Shown: in pieces, positions 8,823 to 17,244 of the stretch
Layout: the number at the start of each line of letters is the position of its first letter
Numbering within the stretch: position 1 is the first letter of the stretch
DNA from: Achromobacter sp. B7
Lineage (GTDB): Bacteria; Pseudomonadota; Gammaproteobacteria; Burkholderiales; Burkholderiaceae_B
Reading direction: 5' to 3'
Length of the DNA: 64,000 nt
Assembly: GCF_003600685.1 (NCBI RefSeq)
Contig: NZ_CP032084.1
Span: 124,001 to 188,000, forward strand
Translations under genes and position numbers: made by a program
The notes under the pieces: generated by a model
What the model was told of the DNA's origin: nothing
The model's input: only the letters and a program-made list of their open reading frames with translations
The model's database searches: none

Positions 8823-8850
8823 GATGCGTGCGTTGTCGTAATTGAAGAGA

Positions 8851-9864
8851 TCAGCGGCGTACGGACGCCGCGGTACCGCCTACCACGATGCAATGCGGCA
8901 AGCGGTTCGATTGGGCAGGTTGGCCATGGATCTGCGCCAGCAGGTTCGAGCACGCCGTCTGGCCGATGCCGTCGCTGGGTTGCGCCACGGTCGTCAGCGG
9001 CGGCGTCAGCAAGGCGCCGAAGCGCATGCCGTCAAAGCCGCACACCGAAATGTCGGTGGGTACGCGCAGGCCCAGCGCCACCAGATCGGCGATGACGGCA
9101 GTGGCCAGCAGGTCGTTCGAGCAGAACAGGGCGGTAGGCGCCTGTTTGCCGCGCAGCGCGGCCTTTAGCACGTCGGCATCGCTGCCGGTGTGCGAGCTCA
9201 TGGCGATGTGCTGCACGGTGTCCAGGTTCAGCTTCTTGGCGCAGGCGCGGGCGCCGGTCAAACGGCGGCGGGCGCGATCCGAGGCGGTCAGCGGCCCGGT
9301 CACCAGCGCAATGCGGCGGTGCCCCAGCGCGGCCAGATGCGCGACCATGTCGCTGGCAGCGGCGCGGTTGTCCACCGACGCAAACGGGTGCGTGGACGAC
9401 TCGTTGTAGACCAGCACATATGGCATGCCGGCGCTGTCCAGATCGTCCAGCGTGGCGCTTTTGTTGACGTCGGCCACGGTCAGGATCAGGCCGTCGACTT
9501 GATGGTCGATCAGGCCTTGGACCGCGGCGGATTCAACGGCGGGGTCATACCCGGTGGCGGTCAACATGACGCTGTAGCCCGATTCGCGCGCACGGCGCTC
9601 GGCGCCTTCAAAGCACTCGGCGAACACGGGATTGGACAGGGTGGGCAGGATCAACCCGATGGTGCGGGTGCTGCCGGAGCGCAGGCTGCGGCCAACGCGG
9701 TTCGGCCGGAACCCCGCGCGCTTGGCCACGTTGCGGATGTGCGCCAACGTGTCGGGATGGACGATCTCGGGTTGATTGAATGCGCGCGAAACCGTCGCCG
9801 GCGATACGCCTGCCTTGCGGGCCACTTCAATGATGGAAAAGCGGGGCGACGGGCGCGTAGCCAT
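8851..9864 (-). CDS. LacI/GalR family transcriptional regulator
   Basis: This 337-residue repressor-type regulator has an N-terminal helix-turn-helix at about residues 10-30 (IIEVARKAGVSPATVSRAFN), the hinge region with RSLRSGSTRTIGLILP, and a periplasmic-binding-protein-like sensor domain for the rest. It is the first gene of the cluster, followed after 28 bp by the GpdQ-like enzyme. A perfect operator-like palindrome, TGAAAACGTTTTCA, lies 23 bp upstream of its start, and a near copy lies before the importer genes, so autoregulation plus control of transport is likely. The ligand is unknown; a glycerophosphodiester or glycerol-3-phosphate is a reasonable inference. Confidence 0.93.
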   Translation of the reverse strand: MATRPSPRFSIIEVARKAGVSPATVSRAFNQPEIVHPDTLAHIRNVAKRAGFRPNRVGRSLRSGSTRTIGLILPTLSNPVFAECFEGAERRARESGYSVMLTATGYDPAVESAAVQGLIDHQVDGLILTVADVNKSATLDDLDSAGMPYVLVYNESSTHPFASVDNRAAASDMVAHLAALGHRRIALVTGPLTASDRARRRLTGARACAKKLNLDTVQHIAMSSHTGSDADVLKAALRGKQAPTALFCSNDLLATAVIADLVALGLRVPTDISVCGFDGMRFGALLTPPLTTVAQPSDGIGQTACSNLLAQIHGQPAQSNRLPHCIVVGGTAASVRR

Positions 9865-9886
9865 ACCGGGATTGCTGTCTGTTTGC

Positions 9887-9900
9887 TGAAAACGTTTTCA
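9887..9900. promoter_or_regulatory. Perfect LacI-family operator upstream of the lacI-type gene
   Basis: TGAAAACGTTTTCA is a perfect 14-bp palindrome 23 bp before the regulator start. A minus-strand -10-like TGTAAGAT (about 9900-9907) abuts it, so a bound repressor would cover the start site. It matches the site at 7933-7946 in 13 of 14 positions. Confidence 0.8.
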
Positions 9901-9921
9901 TCTTACAAGACAAATATGACC

Positions 9922-9949
9922 TTTGTGTTGCACGGGTTTGCGCTATGCT
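9922..9949 (+). promoter_or_regulatory. Possible promoter of the amidase gene
   Basis: TTTGTG (9922-9927) and TATGCT (9944-9949) are spaced by 16 bp in the 285-bp divergent region between the lacI-type gene and the amidase. The match is weak and the resulting leader would be about 230 nt. The rest of the spacer shows no gene or hairpin. Confidence 0.3.
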
Positions 9950-10185
9950 GGTGTGAACGCAACAACATAAAGCCTAGGCGCGTTGCAGTCGTTTTACCCG
10001 GGAAAACACGGTGTTTTTGGTGTTTTTCCTAATTGACGCGGCGCGCACAATGGCAGGGATCGGTCCGCATAGCCCCACGGCGCAACAACGCCGCCGGCAA
10101 CGCCAGGGCAGACCCCTCGGTCAAGGGGACCGGGTGCGTAATCAGCTGCCACGCCTTGCGCGGCGCCGGTAAAGAGGAAAGGAAA

Positions 10186-11514
10186 ATGTCTACTGCCTTA
10201 AACAGCCTTGGCGCGGTTCAAGCCGCGCGCAAGCTGCAACGGCGCGAGTTAACCGCGGTGCAATTGGTACGAGCCTGTTTTGCCCGTATCGAGCAGCGCG
10301 AAAATACCATCCACGCCTGGACCGCCCTGCAAAAACAGGCGGCGCTGGACGTTGCACAGGCCCTGGACGATGGCCCTTTGCAGGGTCCGCTGCATGGCCT
10401 GCCGATCGGCGTGAAAGACCTGTTCGACACCGTCGATCTCCCTACCCGCTACGGCTCGCCTATTTATGAACGCCACCGCCCCGGCCTGGACGCCGCCGCC
10501 GTGGCGCTTTGCCGTGGCGCGGGCGCCATCGTGGTGGGCAAGACGGTCACCACTGAATTTGCGACCTATCAAGCCGGCCCGACCCGCAATCCGCGCAACG
10601 AGGCCTACACGCCTGGGGGCTCCTCCAGTGGCTCGGCCGCCGCGGTCGCGGACGACATGGTGCCCTTCGCATTGGGCTCGCAAACGGCGGGTTCCATCAT
10701 CCGCCCGGCGTCTTATTGCGGCATCGTCGGCTTCAAGCCCACGTTCGGCGCCATTCCCCGCGCGGGCGTAAAAAGCCTGGCCGAATCGCTGGACACGGTG
10801 GGCGGCTTTGCCCGTTCGGTGCCCGACGTGGCCTTGTTTGCGTCCGTGATGATGCGCGATGCCCGCATGCAGGACCTGTCCTACGACGCCAAGCCGCGCG
10901 TGGGCATGTGCCGCACGTTGCAGTGGCGGCACGCGCAGGCCGAAACGAAGGAAGCGTTCGCCCAGGCGGCGGCGACCTTGTCGCGCGCGGGCGCCACCGT
11001 GAAAGAGGTGCCGCTGCCGTCGCAGGATTGCATGCTGGTGCAGCTGCACGCCGACATCATGGCGTACGAGGCGTCGCAGTCGCTGGCTTTCGAGCGCCTG
11101 CAACACGCCGGCCAACTTAGCCCGAAGATCCAGGCGGTGCTGGAAGCGGGCGCGCAGATATCGGCCGAGCAACACATCAAGAACCTGGCGCGCGCCGAAG
11201 AGTCGCGCATTCGGGTGAACAGCTGGTTTGACGACTGCGACGTGTTGCTGGCGCCCAGCGCCGCCGGCGAGGCGCCATTCGCCGACCTGGGCACGGGCGA
11301 TCCGCAGTTCTCGCGGCCCTGGACGCTGTTCGGCCTGCCCTGCCTGAACCTGCCCTTCGCCACGGGCCCGCAAGGGCTGCCCGTGGGGTTGCAGCTGATC
11401 GGGCAGCGCTATGACGACTACCGCACGCTGGCGATTGGGGCGTGGGTGCATGAGCGCCTGCTTGAGGCCAATGCGCCGGATATCGGTGCGTCGGACATGT
11501 GGCCGCGAGGCTGA
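10186..11514 (+). CDS. Amidase-signature family hydrolase
   Basis: This 442-residue enzyme belongs to the amidase-signature (GatA-like) family, which hydrolyses carboxamides. The start at 10186 follows a strong AGAGGAAAGGA ribosome-binding site; the longer frame to 10033 lacks one. The Ser-cisSer-Lys triad is intact: K77 in GVKD, S146 in GGSSSGS and nucleophile S170 in TAGSIIRP, with the usual 24-residue spacing between the serines. No gatB or gatC is nearby, so a role in tRNA amidation is unlikely; it is probably a catabolic or detoxifying amidase. It is a single-gene unit ending at the terminator at 11563. Confidence 0.9.
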   Translation: MSTALNSLGAVQAARKLQRRELTAVQLVRACFARIEQRENTIHAWTALQKQAALDVAQALDDGPLQGPLHGLPIGVKDLFDTVDLPTRYGSPIYERHRPGLDAAAVALCRGAGAIVVGKTVTTEFATYQAGPTRNPRNEAYTPGGSSSGSAAAVADDMVPFALGSQTAGSIIRPASYCGIVGFKPTFGAIPRAGVKSLAESLDTVGGFARSVPDVALFASVMMRDARMQDLSYDAKPRVGMCRTLQWRHAQAETKEAFAQAAATLSRAGATVKEVPLPSQDCMLVQLHADIMAYEASQSLAFERLQHAGQLSPKIQAVLEAGAQISAEQHIKNLARAEESRIRVNSWFDDCDVLLAPSAAGEAPFADLGTGDPQFSRPWTLFGLPCLNLPFATGPQGLPVGLQLIGQRYDDYRTLAIGAWVHERLLEANAPDIGASDMWPRG

Positions 11515-11537
11515 ACGCGGCGCGCGTTCAATCAAAT

Positions 11538-11565
11538 GCAGAAAGCAGAAAGCAGAAAGCAGAAA
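11538..11565. repeat. Four perfect tandem copies of GCAGAAA
   Basis: Four exact 7-bp units run from 11538 to 11565, between the amidase stop and the terminator stem. They give a T-rich tract on the minus strand, which may help the hairpin work for leuA. Confidence 0.9.
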
Positions 11566-11588
11566 GCCCGCCGATAAGGCGGGCTTTT
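11563..11588. terminator. Rho-independent terminator between amidase and leuA
   Basis: A perfect 10-bp stem, AAAGCCCGCC (11563-11572) with GGCGGGCTTT (11578-11587), has a GATAA loop and a T-run on the plus strand. On the minus strand the stem is followed by CTGCTTTCTGCTTT, so it may stop both converging transcripts. A second GC hairpin without a T-run lies at 11631-11653. Confidence 0.85.
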
Positions 11589-11685
11589 TTGTGCCGGTCG
11601 CGCCAGGAAGAGGTGTGTTCCTGGTTGTTGGCCGGCCCATGTTTCGGGCCGGCTTCGGGCGTTCAGTTCAGAAGGAGAGCGCGGA

Positions 11686-13398
11686 TCACGCGGCCTCGGC
11701 GGCTTCTTGCTCGGCGGACGCCACGGCGCCCGCGTTGATGTGGCGGTTCACGGCGCTAAGGACGGCCTGGAACGAGGCCGTCACGATGTCGCGGTCGATG
11801 CCTACGCCAAAGCCCGTGGAGGACTCGCCCACGCGCAGTTCGACATAGGAGGCGGCGCGCGTGTCGGTGCCGGTGCCGATGGCGTGCTCGTGGTAGTCCA
11901 TGATGCGCACGGGCACGTCCAGCGCCGCCACGAATGCCGAGATGGCGCCATCGCCCTTGCCCGTCACGATGCGGCGTTCGCCGTTGTATTCGAGTTCGGC
12001 TTCGATGCTGAAATGCTGGCCTTCGCCGGCCGACGGGTTGCCGTCGATGCGGTGGCGGATCAACTTCCAGGGCGCCTTTTGTTCCAGGTATTCGCGATTG
12101 AAGATGGTGTGCACGTCGTCGGCGGTGACTTCGCTGCCCGTCTCGTCCGTCACGCGCTGGATGGCGCGGCTGAATTCGATTTGCAGGCGGCGCGGCAAGA
12201 CCAGGCCGTGTTCCTGCTCAAGCAGGTACGACACGCCGCCCTTGCCCGACTGGCTGTTCACGCGGATCACGGCGTCGTAGCTGCGGCCCAGGTCGGCCGG
12301 GTCGATCGGCAAGTACGGCACTTCCCAGACGGCGTCGGCCTGTTGCAGCGCGAAGCCCTTCTTGATGGCGTCCTGGTGCGAGCCGGAGAACGCGGTGAAG
12401 ACGAGGTCGCCGGCATACGGATGGCGCGGGTGCACCGGCAACTGGTTGCAGTATTCCGCGCAGCGGCGCACTTCGTCGATGTCGGAGAAGTCCAAACCGG
12501 GATGCACGCCTTGCGTGTACAGGTTCAAGGCAAGCGTGACGAGGTCGACGTTGCCGGTGCGTTCGCCGCTGCCGAACAGGCAGCCTTCGATACGGTCGGC
12601 GCCGGCCATCACGGCAAATTCAGCGGCGGCCACGGCGGTGCCGCGATCGTTATGCGGGTGCACGCTAAGCACGATGCTGTCGCGGCGCGCCAGGTTCTTG
12701 TGCATCCATTCGATCTGGTCGGCGTACAGGTTGGGGCTGGTGGCCTCGATCGTGGCGGGCAGGTTCAACACCATCTTGTGGTCGGGCGTGGGCTGCCAGA
12801 CATCGGCGACGGCGTTGGACACTTCCAAGGCAAATTCGGGCTCGGTGGTGCTGAACACTTCGGGCGAATACTCGTAGCTCCATTTGGTTTCGGGGCGCTG
12901 CGAGGTGTATTGCTTGATGAGGCGCGTGCCGGTCGTGGCGATGCCCTTGATTTCGTCCTTGGACATGTTGAACACCACCTTGCGGAAGGCCGGTGCGCAA
13001 GCGTTGTACATATGGACGATGGCTTGCTTGGCGCCCGCCGCGGCTTCCACCGTGCGGCTGATCAGGTCTTCACGCGACTGCGTCAACACGATGATGGTGA
13101 CGTCATCGGGGATGCGCTTTTCGTCGATCAGCTTGCGCACGAAATCGAAGTCCGTCTGCGACGCGGACGGGAAGCCGACTTCGATTTCCTTGAAGCCGAT
13201 CTTCACCAGTTGTTCAAAAAAGCGGAGCTTGCGCTCGACGCTCATGGGTTCGATCAACGCCTGGTTGCCGTCACGCAGGTCGGTGCTCATCCAGATCGGC
13301 GCCTTGGTGATGCGGCGGCTGGGCCACGTGCGTTCGGAGAAGTCGCGGGTGAACGGCGCGAAGGGGACGTATTTGGTGGCGGGGTTGGCAAGCATCAT
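11686..13398 (-). CDS. leuA: 2-isopropylmalate synthase (class II, long N-terminus)
   Basis: First committed enzyme of leucine biosynthesis: condenses acetyl-CoA with 2-oxoisovalerate. The 570-residue product begins [13 protein letters not shown] (either Met is possible) and is the length of type-2 LeuA. The HMGL-like domain shows [11 protein letters not shown] (38-47) with the metal-binding D40, and HPHNDRGT further on. The C-terminal regulatory LeuA-dimer domain carries the leucine feedback site. It stands alone; leuB, leuC and leuD are not in this window. The 469-bp upstream region contains a short ORF with three CTA leucine codons (13573-13701), possibly a leader peptide. Confidence 0.97.
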   Translation of the reverse strand: MMLANPATKYVPFAPFTRDFSERTWPSRRITKAPIWMSTDLRDGNQALIEPMSVERKLRFFEQLVKIGFKEIEVGFPSASQTDFDFVRKLIDEKRIPDDVTIIVLTQSREDLISRTVEAAAGAKQAIVHMYNACAPAFRKVVFNMSKDEIKGIATTGTRLIKQYTSQRPETKWSYEYSPEVFSTTEPEFALEVSNAVADVWQPTPDHKMVLNLPATIEATSPNLYADQIEWMHKNLARRDSIVLSVHPHNDRGTAVAAAEFAVMAGADRIEGCLFGSGERTGNVDLVTLALNLYTQGVHPGLDFSDIDEVRRCAEYCNQLPVHPRHPYAGDLVFTAFSGSHQDAIKKGFALQQADAVWEVPYLPIDPADLGRSYDAVIRVNSQSGKGGVSYLLEQEHGLVLPRRLQIEFSRAIQRVTDETGSEVTADDVHTIFNREYLEQKAPWKLIRHRIDGNPSAGEGQHFSIEAELEYNGERRIVTGKGDGAISAFVAALDVPVRIMDYHEHAIGTGTDTRAASYVELRVGESSTGFGVGIDRDIVTASFQAVLSAVNRHINAGAVASAEQEAAEAA

Positions 13399-13867
13399 GA
13401 CTACACCTCGATCAATCGGTTTCTTTTGAATCCCGTGAGCACTGAGTCTCGGCGGCGCGATGACCGGATGACGGTTTTGCGCCAGGGGTTGCCGTGATTA
13501 ACCGGCAGGATTCACAAATAAAAGGGGGAAATCGCGTGTGGCAAACGTGGCTGCCGAGCTACCACGGGGACACTAGGCCCGGCAACCGATCGGTAGGTAT
13601 AGCGATAGCGCGGCAGCGAAGAAGGAACGAGCGCGCAGGCCGGCGACCGGAGCGACGAAGCGTCCGGTGGCAATCGCGGGGAGGGTGCGGTGAGCGGCCA
13701 TAGGGTGCTAGTCAAACATATTTTCTTTGCCAGCGCAAACGAAAACGTTGAAAAAAACCGGGGGCAGAGCGCGCCGCGATCTTTGATCGACAGCGGCGCG
13801 AGACCGAAAATCCGGCCCGCGCCCGAGGTCGCAGCATGCCGCTGCGGCATCGGGCGGTGGCGTGCGT
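13399..13867. other. Long leader/promoter region of leuA
   Basis: Between the leuA start and the Bug-protein stop are 469 bp with no annotated-size gene. The minus strand holds a 42-codon ORF (13573-13701) and, downstream of it, short stems such as CGTGG/CCACG near 13547-13567 and TGCCG/CGGCA near 13494-13510, none followed by a convincing T-run. The GAAAACGTT stretch near 13741 resembles half of the LacI operators at 7933 and 9887 but is not palindromic. Confidence 0.4.
13573..13701 (-). CDS. Possible leucine leader peptide upstream of leuA
   Basis: This ORF of 42 residues, ATG at 13701 and TAG at 13573-13575, lies 175 bp upstream of leuA on the same strand. Near its end it reads L-S-L-Y-L, with all three leucines encoded by CTA (13606-13608, 13600-13602, 13594-13596). 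CTA is rare in a genome this GC-rich, and rare CTA clusters are a hallmark of the enterobacterial leu leader. Against it: no clear ribosome-binding site, an unusually long leader, and no obvious T-tailed attenuator between it and leuA. Confidence 0.25.
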   Translation of the reverse strand: MAAHRTLPAIATGRFVAPVAGLRARSFFAAALSLYLPIGCRA

Positions 13868-14845
13868 CTACTGCGTTTGCATGTGGCCGTTTTTCACGAT
13901 CTTGCCCAGGCGTTCGCGTTCACTGGCTGCGAATTCCACAAAGCTCGCGCGCGAGCCGCCACCCGGTTCGATGCTGCTCTGGCGCAACGCGTCCTGCACT
14001 TCTTTGGTCTGGAGCGACTGCTCGACCGCTGCGTTCATTTTGTCCAACACGTCCGCCGGCGTGCCGGCGGGCGCGTACAAGCCCGCCCAGTGCCCGATGC
14101 GCACGGCGGGAAAGCCGGCTTCGGCGGTGGTGGGAATGTCCGGCGCGCTGGCCATGCGCTTGTCCCACGTGGTGGCCAGCGCCTTCAACTTGCCGCTTTG
14201 GATCAGCGGCAACGTCACGATGCTGGCTTCCGACGTGGCGTCGACCTGGTTGCCGATCACCGCCGTCACGCCTTCCGAGCCGCTCTTGTAGGCGATGGGC
14301 TCGATGGGCAGGCCCGTGGCTTCCTTGACCATTTCCGCCACGAAATGCGGCGTGCTGCCGTTGCCGGCGGTGGAAAAGGTGATGCGGTCGGTCTTGGCTT
14401 TCTTGGCGCGCTCGACGAAGTCCTTCAGGTCCTTGGCCGGGTTGGACGGGTTGGCCACGATCACCGAGGGCGTGATGGTCAACAGCGCGACGGGGGTCAG
14501 CTCGTCGTCCTTGTAGGGCTGGTCCGAGCGGATCAGGCTGTTGGTAACGGTGCCATTGCTACCCACCAGATAGGTGTAGCCATCTGCCGCGCTGCGAGCG
14601 ACGTGCGCGGCGCCCACGACCCCGCCGGCGCCGGGTCGGTTTTCCACAATGACGGATTGCTTCAGCGTCGTGCCCACTGCCTTGGCGATGATGCGGGCGA
14701 CCAGGTCGTTGGCGCCGCCGGCGCTGAACGGCGCGACGAAGGTGATGGGTTTGTCGGGCCATGCGGCCATGGCGGGCGTGGCGGCGAATACGGCCGAGCA
14801 GGCCACGAGCAAACCGGCGGCATACCGGATGGGGGTGCGGAACAT
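13868..14845 (-). CDS. Bug-family (tripartite tricarboxylate transporter) solute-binding protein
   Basis: This 325-residue periplasmic binding protein has a signal peptide ending near ATPAMA (residue 27). The mature start WPDKPITFVAPFSAGGANDLVAR is the Bug/TctC signature; the PGAGG motif and GYT follow. Family members bind carboxylates and other small acids. No TctA/TctB membrane genes are nearby, so it is an orphan, as is common in Bordetella and Achromobacter. It lies between leuA and the 214-residue membrane-protein gene, all on the minus strand. The ligand is unknown. Confidence 0.92.
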   Translation of the reverse strand: MFRTPIRYAAGLLVACSAVFAATPAMAAWPDKPITFVAPFSAGGANDLVARIIAKAVGTTLKQSVIVENRPGAGGVVGAAHVARSAADGYTYLVGSNGTVTNSLIRSDQPYKDDELTPVALLTITPSVIVANPSNPAKDLKDFVERAKKAKTDRITFSTAGNGSTPHFVAEMVKEATGLPIEPIAYKSGSEGVTAVIGNQVDATSEASIVTLPLIQSGKLKALATTWDKRMASAPDIPTTAEAGFPAVRIGHWAGLYAPAGTPADVLDKMNAAVEQSLQTKEVQDALRQSSIEPGGGSRASFVEFAASERERLGKIVKNGHMQTQ

Positions 14846-14982
14846 GATTTTCTCTCCAGGGGCCGGCCGCGCATCGGCAGGTCTCGGCTGCCGTTATGGT
14901 TTTGCTGGGTCTGTTGCGCGGCCTGCGGTTGCGCGAGCCTGGACGGGTCAGTATAGAAGGCGGAGCTGGCGCCGGACTGAAA

Positions 14983-15008
14983 CAAAAAAGGCCGCCAGAT
15001 CGGCGGCC
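14983..15008 (-). terminator. Rho-independent terminator after the 214-residue membrane protein gene
   Basis: A perfect 7-bp stem, GGCCGCC (14990-14996) with GGCGGCC (15002-15008), is followed on the minus strand by TTTTTT (A-run at 14984-14989). It lies 27 bp after the stop at 15035. Confidence 0.85.
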
Positions 15009-15034
15009 TGTGTGGCAAAAAAGTCCGCGCCGCG

Positions 15035-15679
15035 TTAGCGGGCCGGGCCGATGCGAGGTTCGACGTAGCGGTCGCCGCGGGTCTCGCCCCGGACTTCGGT
15101 ACGCGGGGCTCGGCGGCCGTCATCGCGCGGATCGCGCGACGGCGGGATGGCCGTGCCTTCCAAAATTTGCGCCTGTTCGGCCACCATGGCGATCTTGCCG
15201 CTGCGATTGTGGCGAATTTCAGACAGTGCGCGCCGCAAGTCGCCTACAGTGAAGGGTTCTTGGCGGTCACCCCAGGTCCAGCGCAGCACGCCCAACGATT
15301 CTTCCGACAGGTTCGGCGCCAGATCGGCCAGCGTATCCGTGCCCACCGGGGTTGCCGCGCCCGAGGCCAGGCTGGCTGCAAACCAGGCGCGGACCGAGAA
15401 GAAGACGATCAGCGTCCAGATGCCGGCAACGACCCACCAGATATAGGGATTGACTTTCTGCGCCATATCCTGGGTTGGCTGGCCCAGCGTATGCAGGAAG
15501 TCATAGTTCATGCGTTTGCCGAAATCCAGTATCCACGAGGCAACGAGATACCAAAGGACGACGGCGACGGCGATGACTATCGCGCGCACAACGATTCGGG
15601 GTAGCGCCAGTTTGAGCAGGGTCTGGCCGATAAGTCGGCTGTCCTGGCGAACGCTTGCGGGCGAAGTCAGATTCATCAT
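15035..15679 (-). CDS. Two-TM membrane protein of unknown function, head-to-head with rpoN
   Basis: This 214-residue protein has two predicted membrane segments at about 27-48 (IVVRAIVIAVAVVLWYLVASWI) and 80-105 (IWWVVAGIWTLIVFFSVRAWFA), then a soluble C-terminal half and an Arg/Asp-rich tail (RDPRDDGRRAPRTEVRGETRGDR). I do not recognise the family. Its start (MM, 15679/15676) is only 16 bp from the rpoN start at 15696 and overlaps an alternative rpoN start at 15678, so each gene's promoter must lie inside the other's coding region. A clean terminator follows the stop. GC content matches the neighbours. Confidence 0.75.
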   Translation of the reverse strand: MMNLTSPASVRQDSRLIGQTLLKLALPRIVVRAIVIAVAVVLWYLVASWILDFGKRMNYDFLHTLGQPTQDMAQKVNPYIWWVVAGIWTLIVFFSVRAWFAASLASGAATPVGTDTLADLAPNLSEESLGVLRWTWGDRQEPFTVGDLRRALSEIRHNRSGKIAMVAEQAQILEGTAIPPSRDPRDDGRRAPRTEVRGETRGDRYVEPRIGPAR

Positions 15680-15695
15680 GCAAAATATTGTACCT

Positions 15696-17123
15696 ATGAC
15701 CCGTCCAATTTTAGAACTGCGACCTGGCCAGCACCTGACGCTGACCCCTCAATTGCAGCAATCGATACGATTGTTGCAGTTGTCCACGCTCGACCTGGAA
15801 GCCGAGATCTCGCAAGTGCTCGCGGACAACCCCCTGCTGGAACGGGAAGACGACACCCCCGCCGCCGAGGCGCAAGCCGAATCCGAACGCGAATCCTCGG
15901 TCGATGACGACACCCCCGCAGCGGAACGCGATGCCCCCGTCGAAGAAATGCCTGGCTCGGGCGGCGTGTATTCGGATGATGACTCCGGGCTGCCCGAAGC
16001 GGCGCGCCCGGACACGTTGCGCGAACACCTGCTGGGCCAGCTGATGCTGACGCGGGCGGCGCCGCGCGATGCTGCCCTGGCGGCCTTGCTGATCGACGAG
16101 CTGGATGAAAACGGCTACCTGGGCTCGCCGCTTGAGGAAATCCTGACGTGGCTGCCGGCCGAAATGGAACCCGACCTGGATGAGTTGCGGGCGGCGCTGT
16201 CGCTGCTGCAATCGTTCGACCCCGTCGGCATCGGCGCGCGCGACATGGCGGATTGCCTGGTGTTGCAATTGCGCCACCCCGACCTCTCGCGTTTGCCCGA
16301 AGCGGCCGATCCGGCCGTCCTGGCCTGCGCCCGCGAAATCTGTGCGCGCCATCTGCCCTTGCTGGCCACCGGTAACGCTGCACGCCTGTGCGCTGCCGTG
16401 GGCTGCGACGAGGCAATTTTCCGCGCGGCCCACACGCTGATCCTGCGGCTGGAGCCCCGGCCCGGACGCGCCTGGACCGTGCCTGCGGCGGACTACGCTG
16501 TGCCCGACGTCATCGTGCGCAAGGCGCGGCGCGGCTGGCAGGTCACGCTGAACAGCGCCGCCGTTCCCCGGCTGCAAATCAACGGGCTGTATGCACAGAT
16601 GCTGGGCAACCAAAAGGAATCCGCGCACGCGGGCCTGCAAACCCAGTTGCAGCAAGCCAAATGGATGATACGTAACGTGGAGCAGCGCTTCGACACGATC
16701 CTGCGTGTCGCCCAGGCCATCGTCGAACGCCAGACGGCGTTTTTCAGCCAGGGGCCGTCGGCCATGCGTCCGCTGATCCTGAAAGACATCGCGGGTGAGC
16801 TCGGGCTGCACGAATCGACCATTTCGCGCGCCACAACGCAGAAGTACATGCTTACTCCGTTTGGCACGCTGGAGCTCAAGCGCTTCTTCGGGACGGGGGT
16901 CTCCACCGACGGCGGTGACGCTACGTCGGCCACGGCGGTGCAGACTTTCATCCGCCAAATGGTCGCGGAAGAGAACCGGGCCAAGCCCTTGTCGGACAGC
17001 CAGATCATGCAGAAACTGGCCGATCAGGGGATAGTTATCGCCCGTCGGACGGTGGCAAAGTACCGAGAAGCGCTGCGAATTGCCCCGGCTACGCTGCGTA
17101 AGGCCCAAGCCTCGGCGCGTTGA
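15696..17123 (+). CDS. rpoN: RNA polymerase sigma-54 factor
   Basis: The 475-residue sigma-54 recognises -24/-12 promoters and needs enhancer-binding ATPases. Region I is the Gln/Leu-rich start (LELRPGQHLTLTPQLQQSIRLLQLSTLDLE), followed by an acidic region II (about 50-100), the core-binding domain, an HTH (LKDIAGELGLHESTISRATT), and the RpoN box ARRTVAKYRE at 449-458, fully conserved. The frame is open further upstream; I chose ATG 15696 because MTRPILELRPGQ is the usual start, with MQNIVP at 15678 as alternative. The common partners lptB, hpf and ptsN are absent here. A strong terminator follows. Confidence 0.97.
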   Translation: MTRPILELRPGQHLTLTPQLQQSIRLLQLSTLDLEAEISQVLADNPLLEREDDTPAAEAQAESERESSVDDDTPAAERDAPVEEMPGSGGVYSDDDSGLPEAARPDTLREHLLGQLMLTRAAPRDAALAALLIDELDENGYLGSPLEEILTWLPAEMEPDLDELRAALSLLQSFDPVGIGARDMADCLVLQLRHPDLSRLPEAADPAVLACAREICARHLPLLATGNAARLCAAVGCDEAIFRAAHTLILRLEPRPGRAWTVPAADYAVPDVIVRKARRGWQVTLNSAAVPRLQINGLYAQMLGNQKESAHAGLQTQLQQAKWMIRNVEQRFDTILRVAQAIVERQTAFFSQGPSAMRPLILKDIAGELGLHESTISRATTQKYMLTPFGTLELKRFFGTGVSTDGGDATSATAVQTFIRQMVAEENRAKPLSDSQIMQKLADQGIVIARRTVAKYREALRIAPATLRKAQASAR

Positions 17124-17129
17124 AATAGG

Positions 17130-17160
17130 GGACGAATCTTTGAGGATTCGTCCTTTGTTT
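17130..17160 (+). terminator. Rho-independent terminator of rpoN
   Basis: A 9-bp stem, GGACGAATC (17130-17138) with GATTCGTCC (17145-17153), has a TTTGAG loop and is followed by TTTGTTT. It begins 7 bp after the rpoN stop. Confidence 0.9.
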
Positions 17161-17225
17161 CAAGGGCTTGCGTCACAATTGCGCTACAAATTTTTTTGCG
17201 TTCAGGGCTTGTCATCCGCCGAATA

Positions 17226-17244
17226 ATTTTCGATAATCATTCGC
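17226..17244 (+). promoter_or_regulatory. Fur-box-like site overlapping the bfd translation start region
   Basis: The 19 bases just before the bfd ATG contain GATAATCATT and agree with the 19-bp Fur consensus at 13 positions by my alignment. Fur control of bfd is well known, and the location is suitable for repression. Confidence 0.6.

Noticed and set aside
11631..11653. Second terminator near leuA
   Set aside because: A strong GCCGGCCC/GGGCCGGC stem exists, but no T-run follows; reported only as a hairpin in the text of the neighbouring terminator.
13740..13753. Third LacI-type operator (CGAAAACGTTGAAA)
   Set aside because: Only one half matches TGAAAACGTTTTCA (10 of 14 positions) and the palindrome is lost; probably chance.
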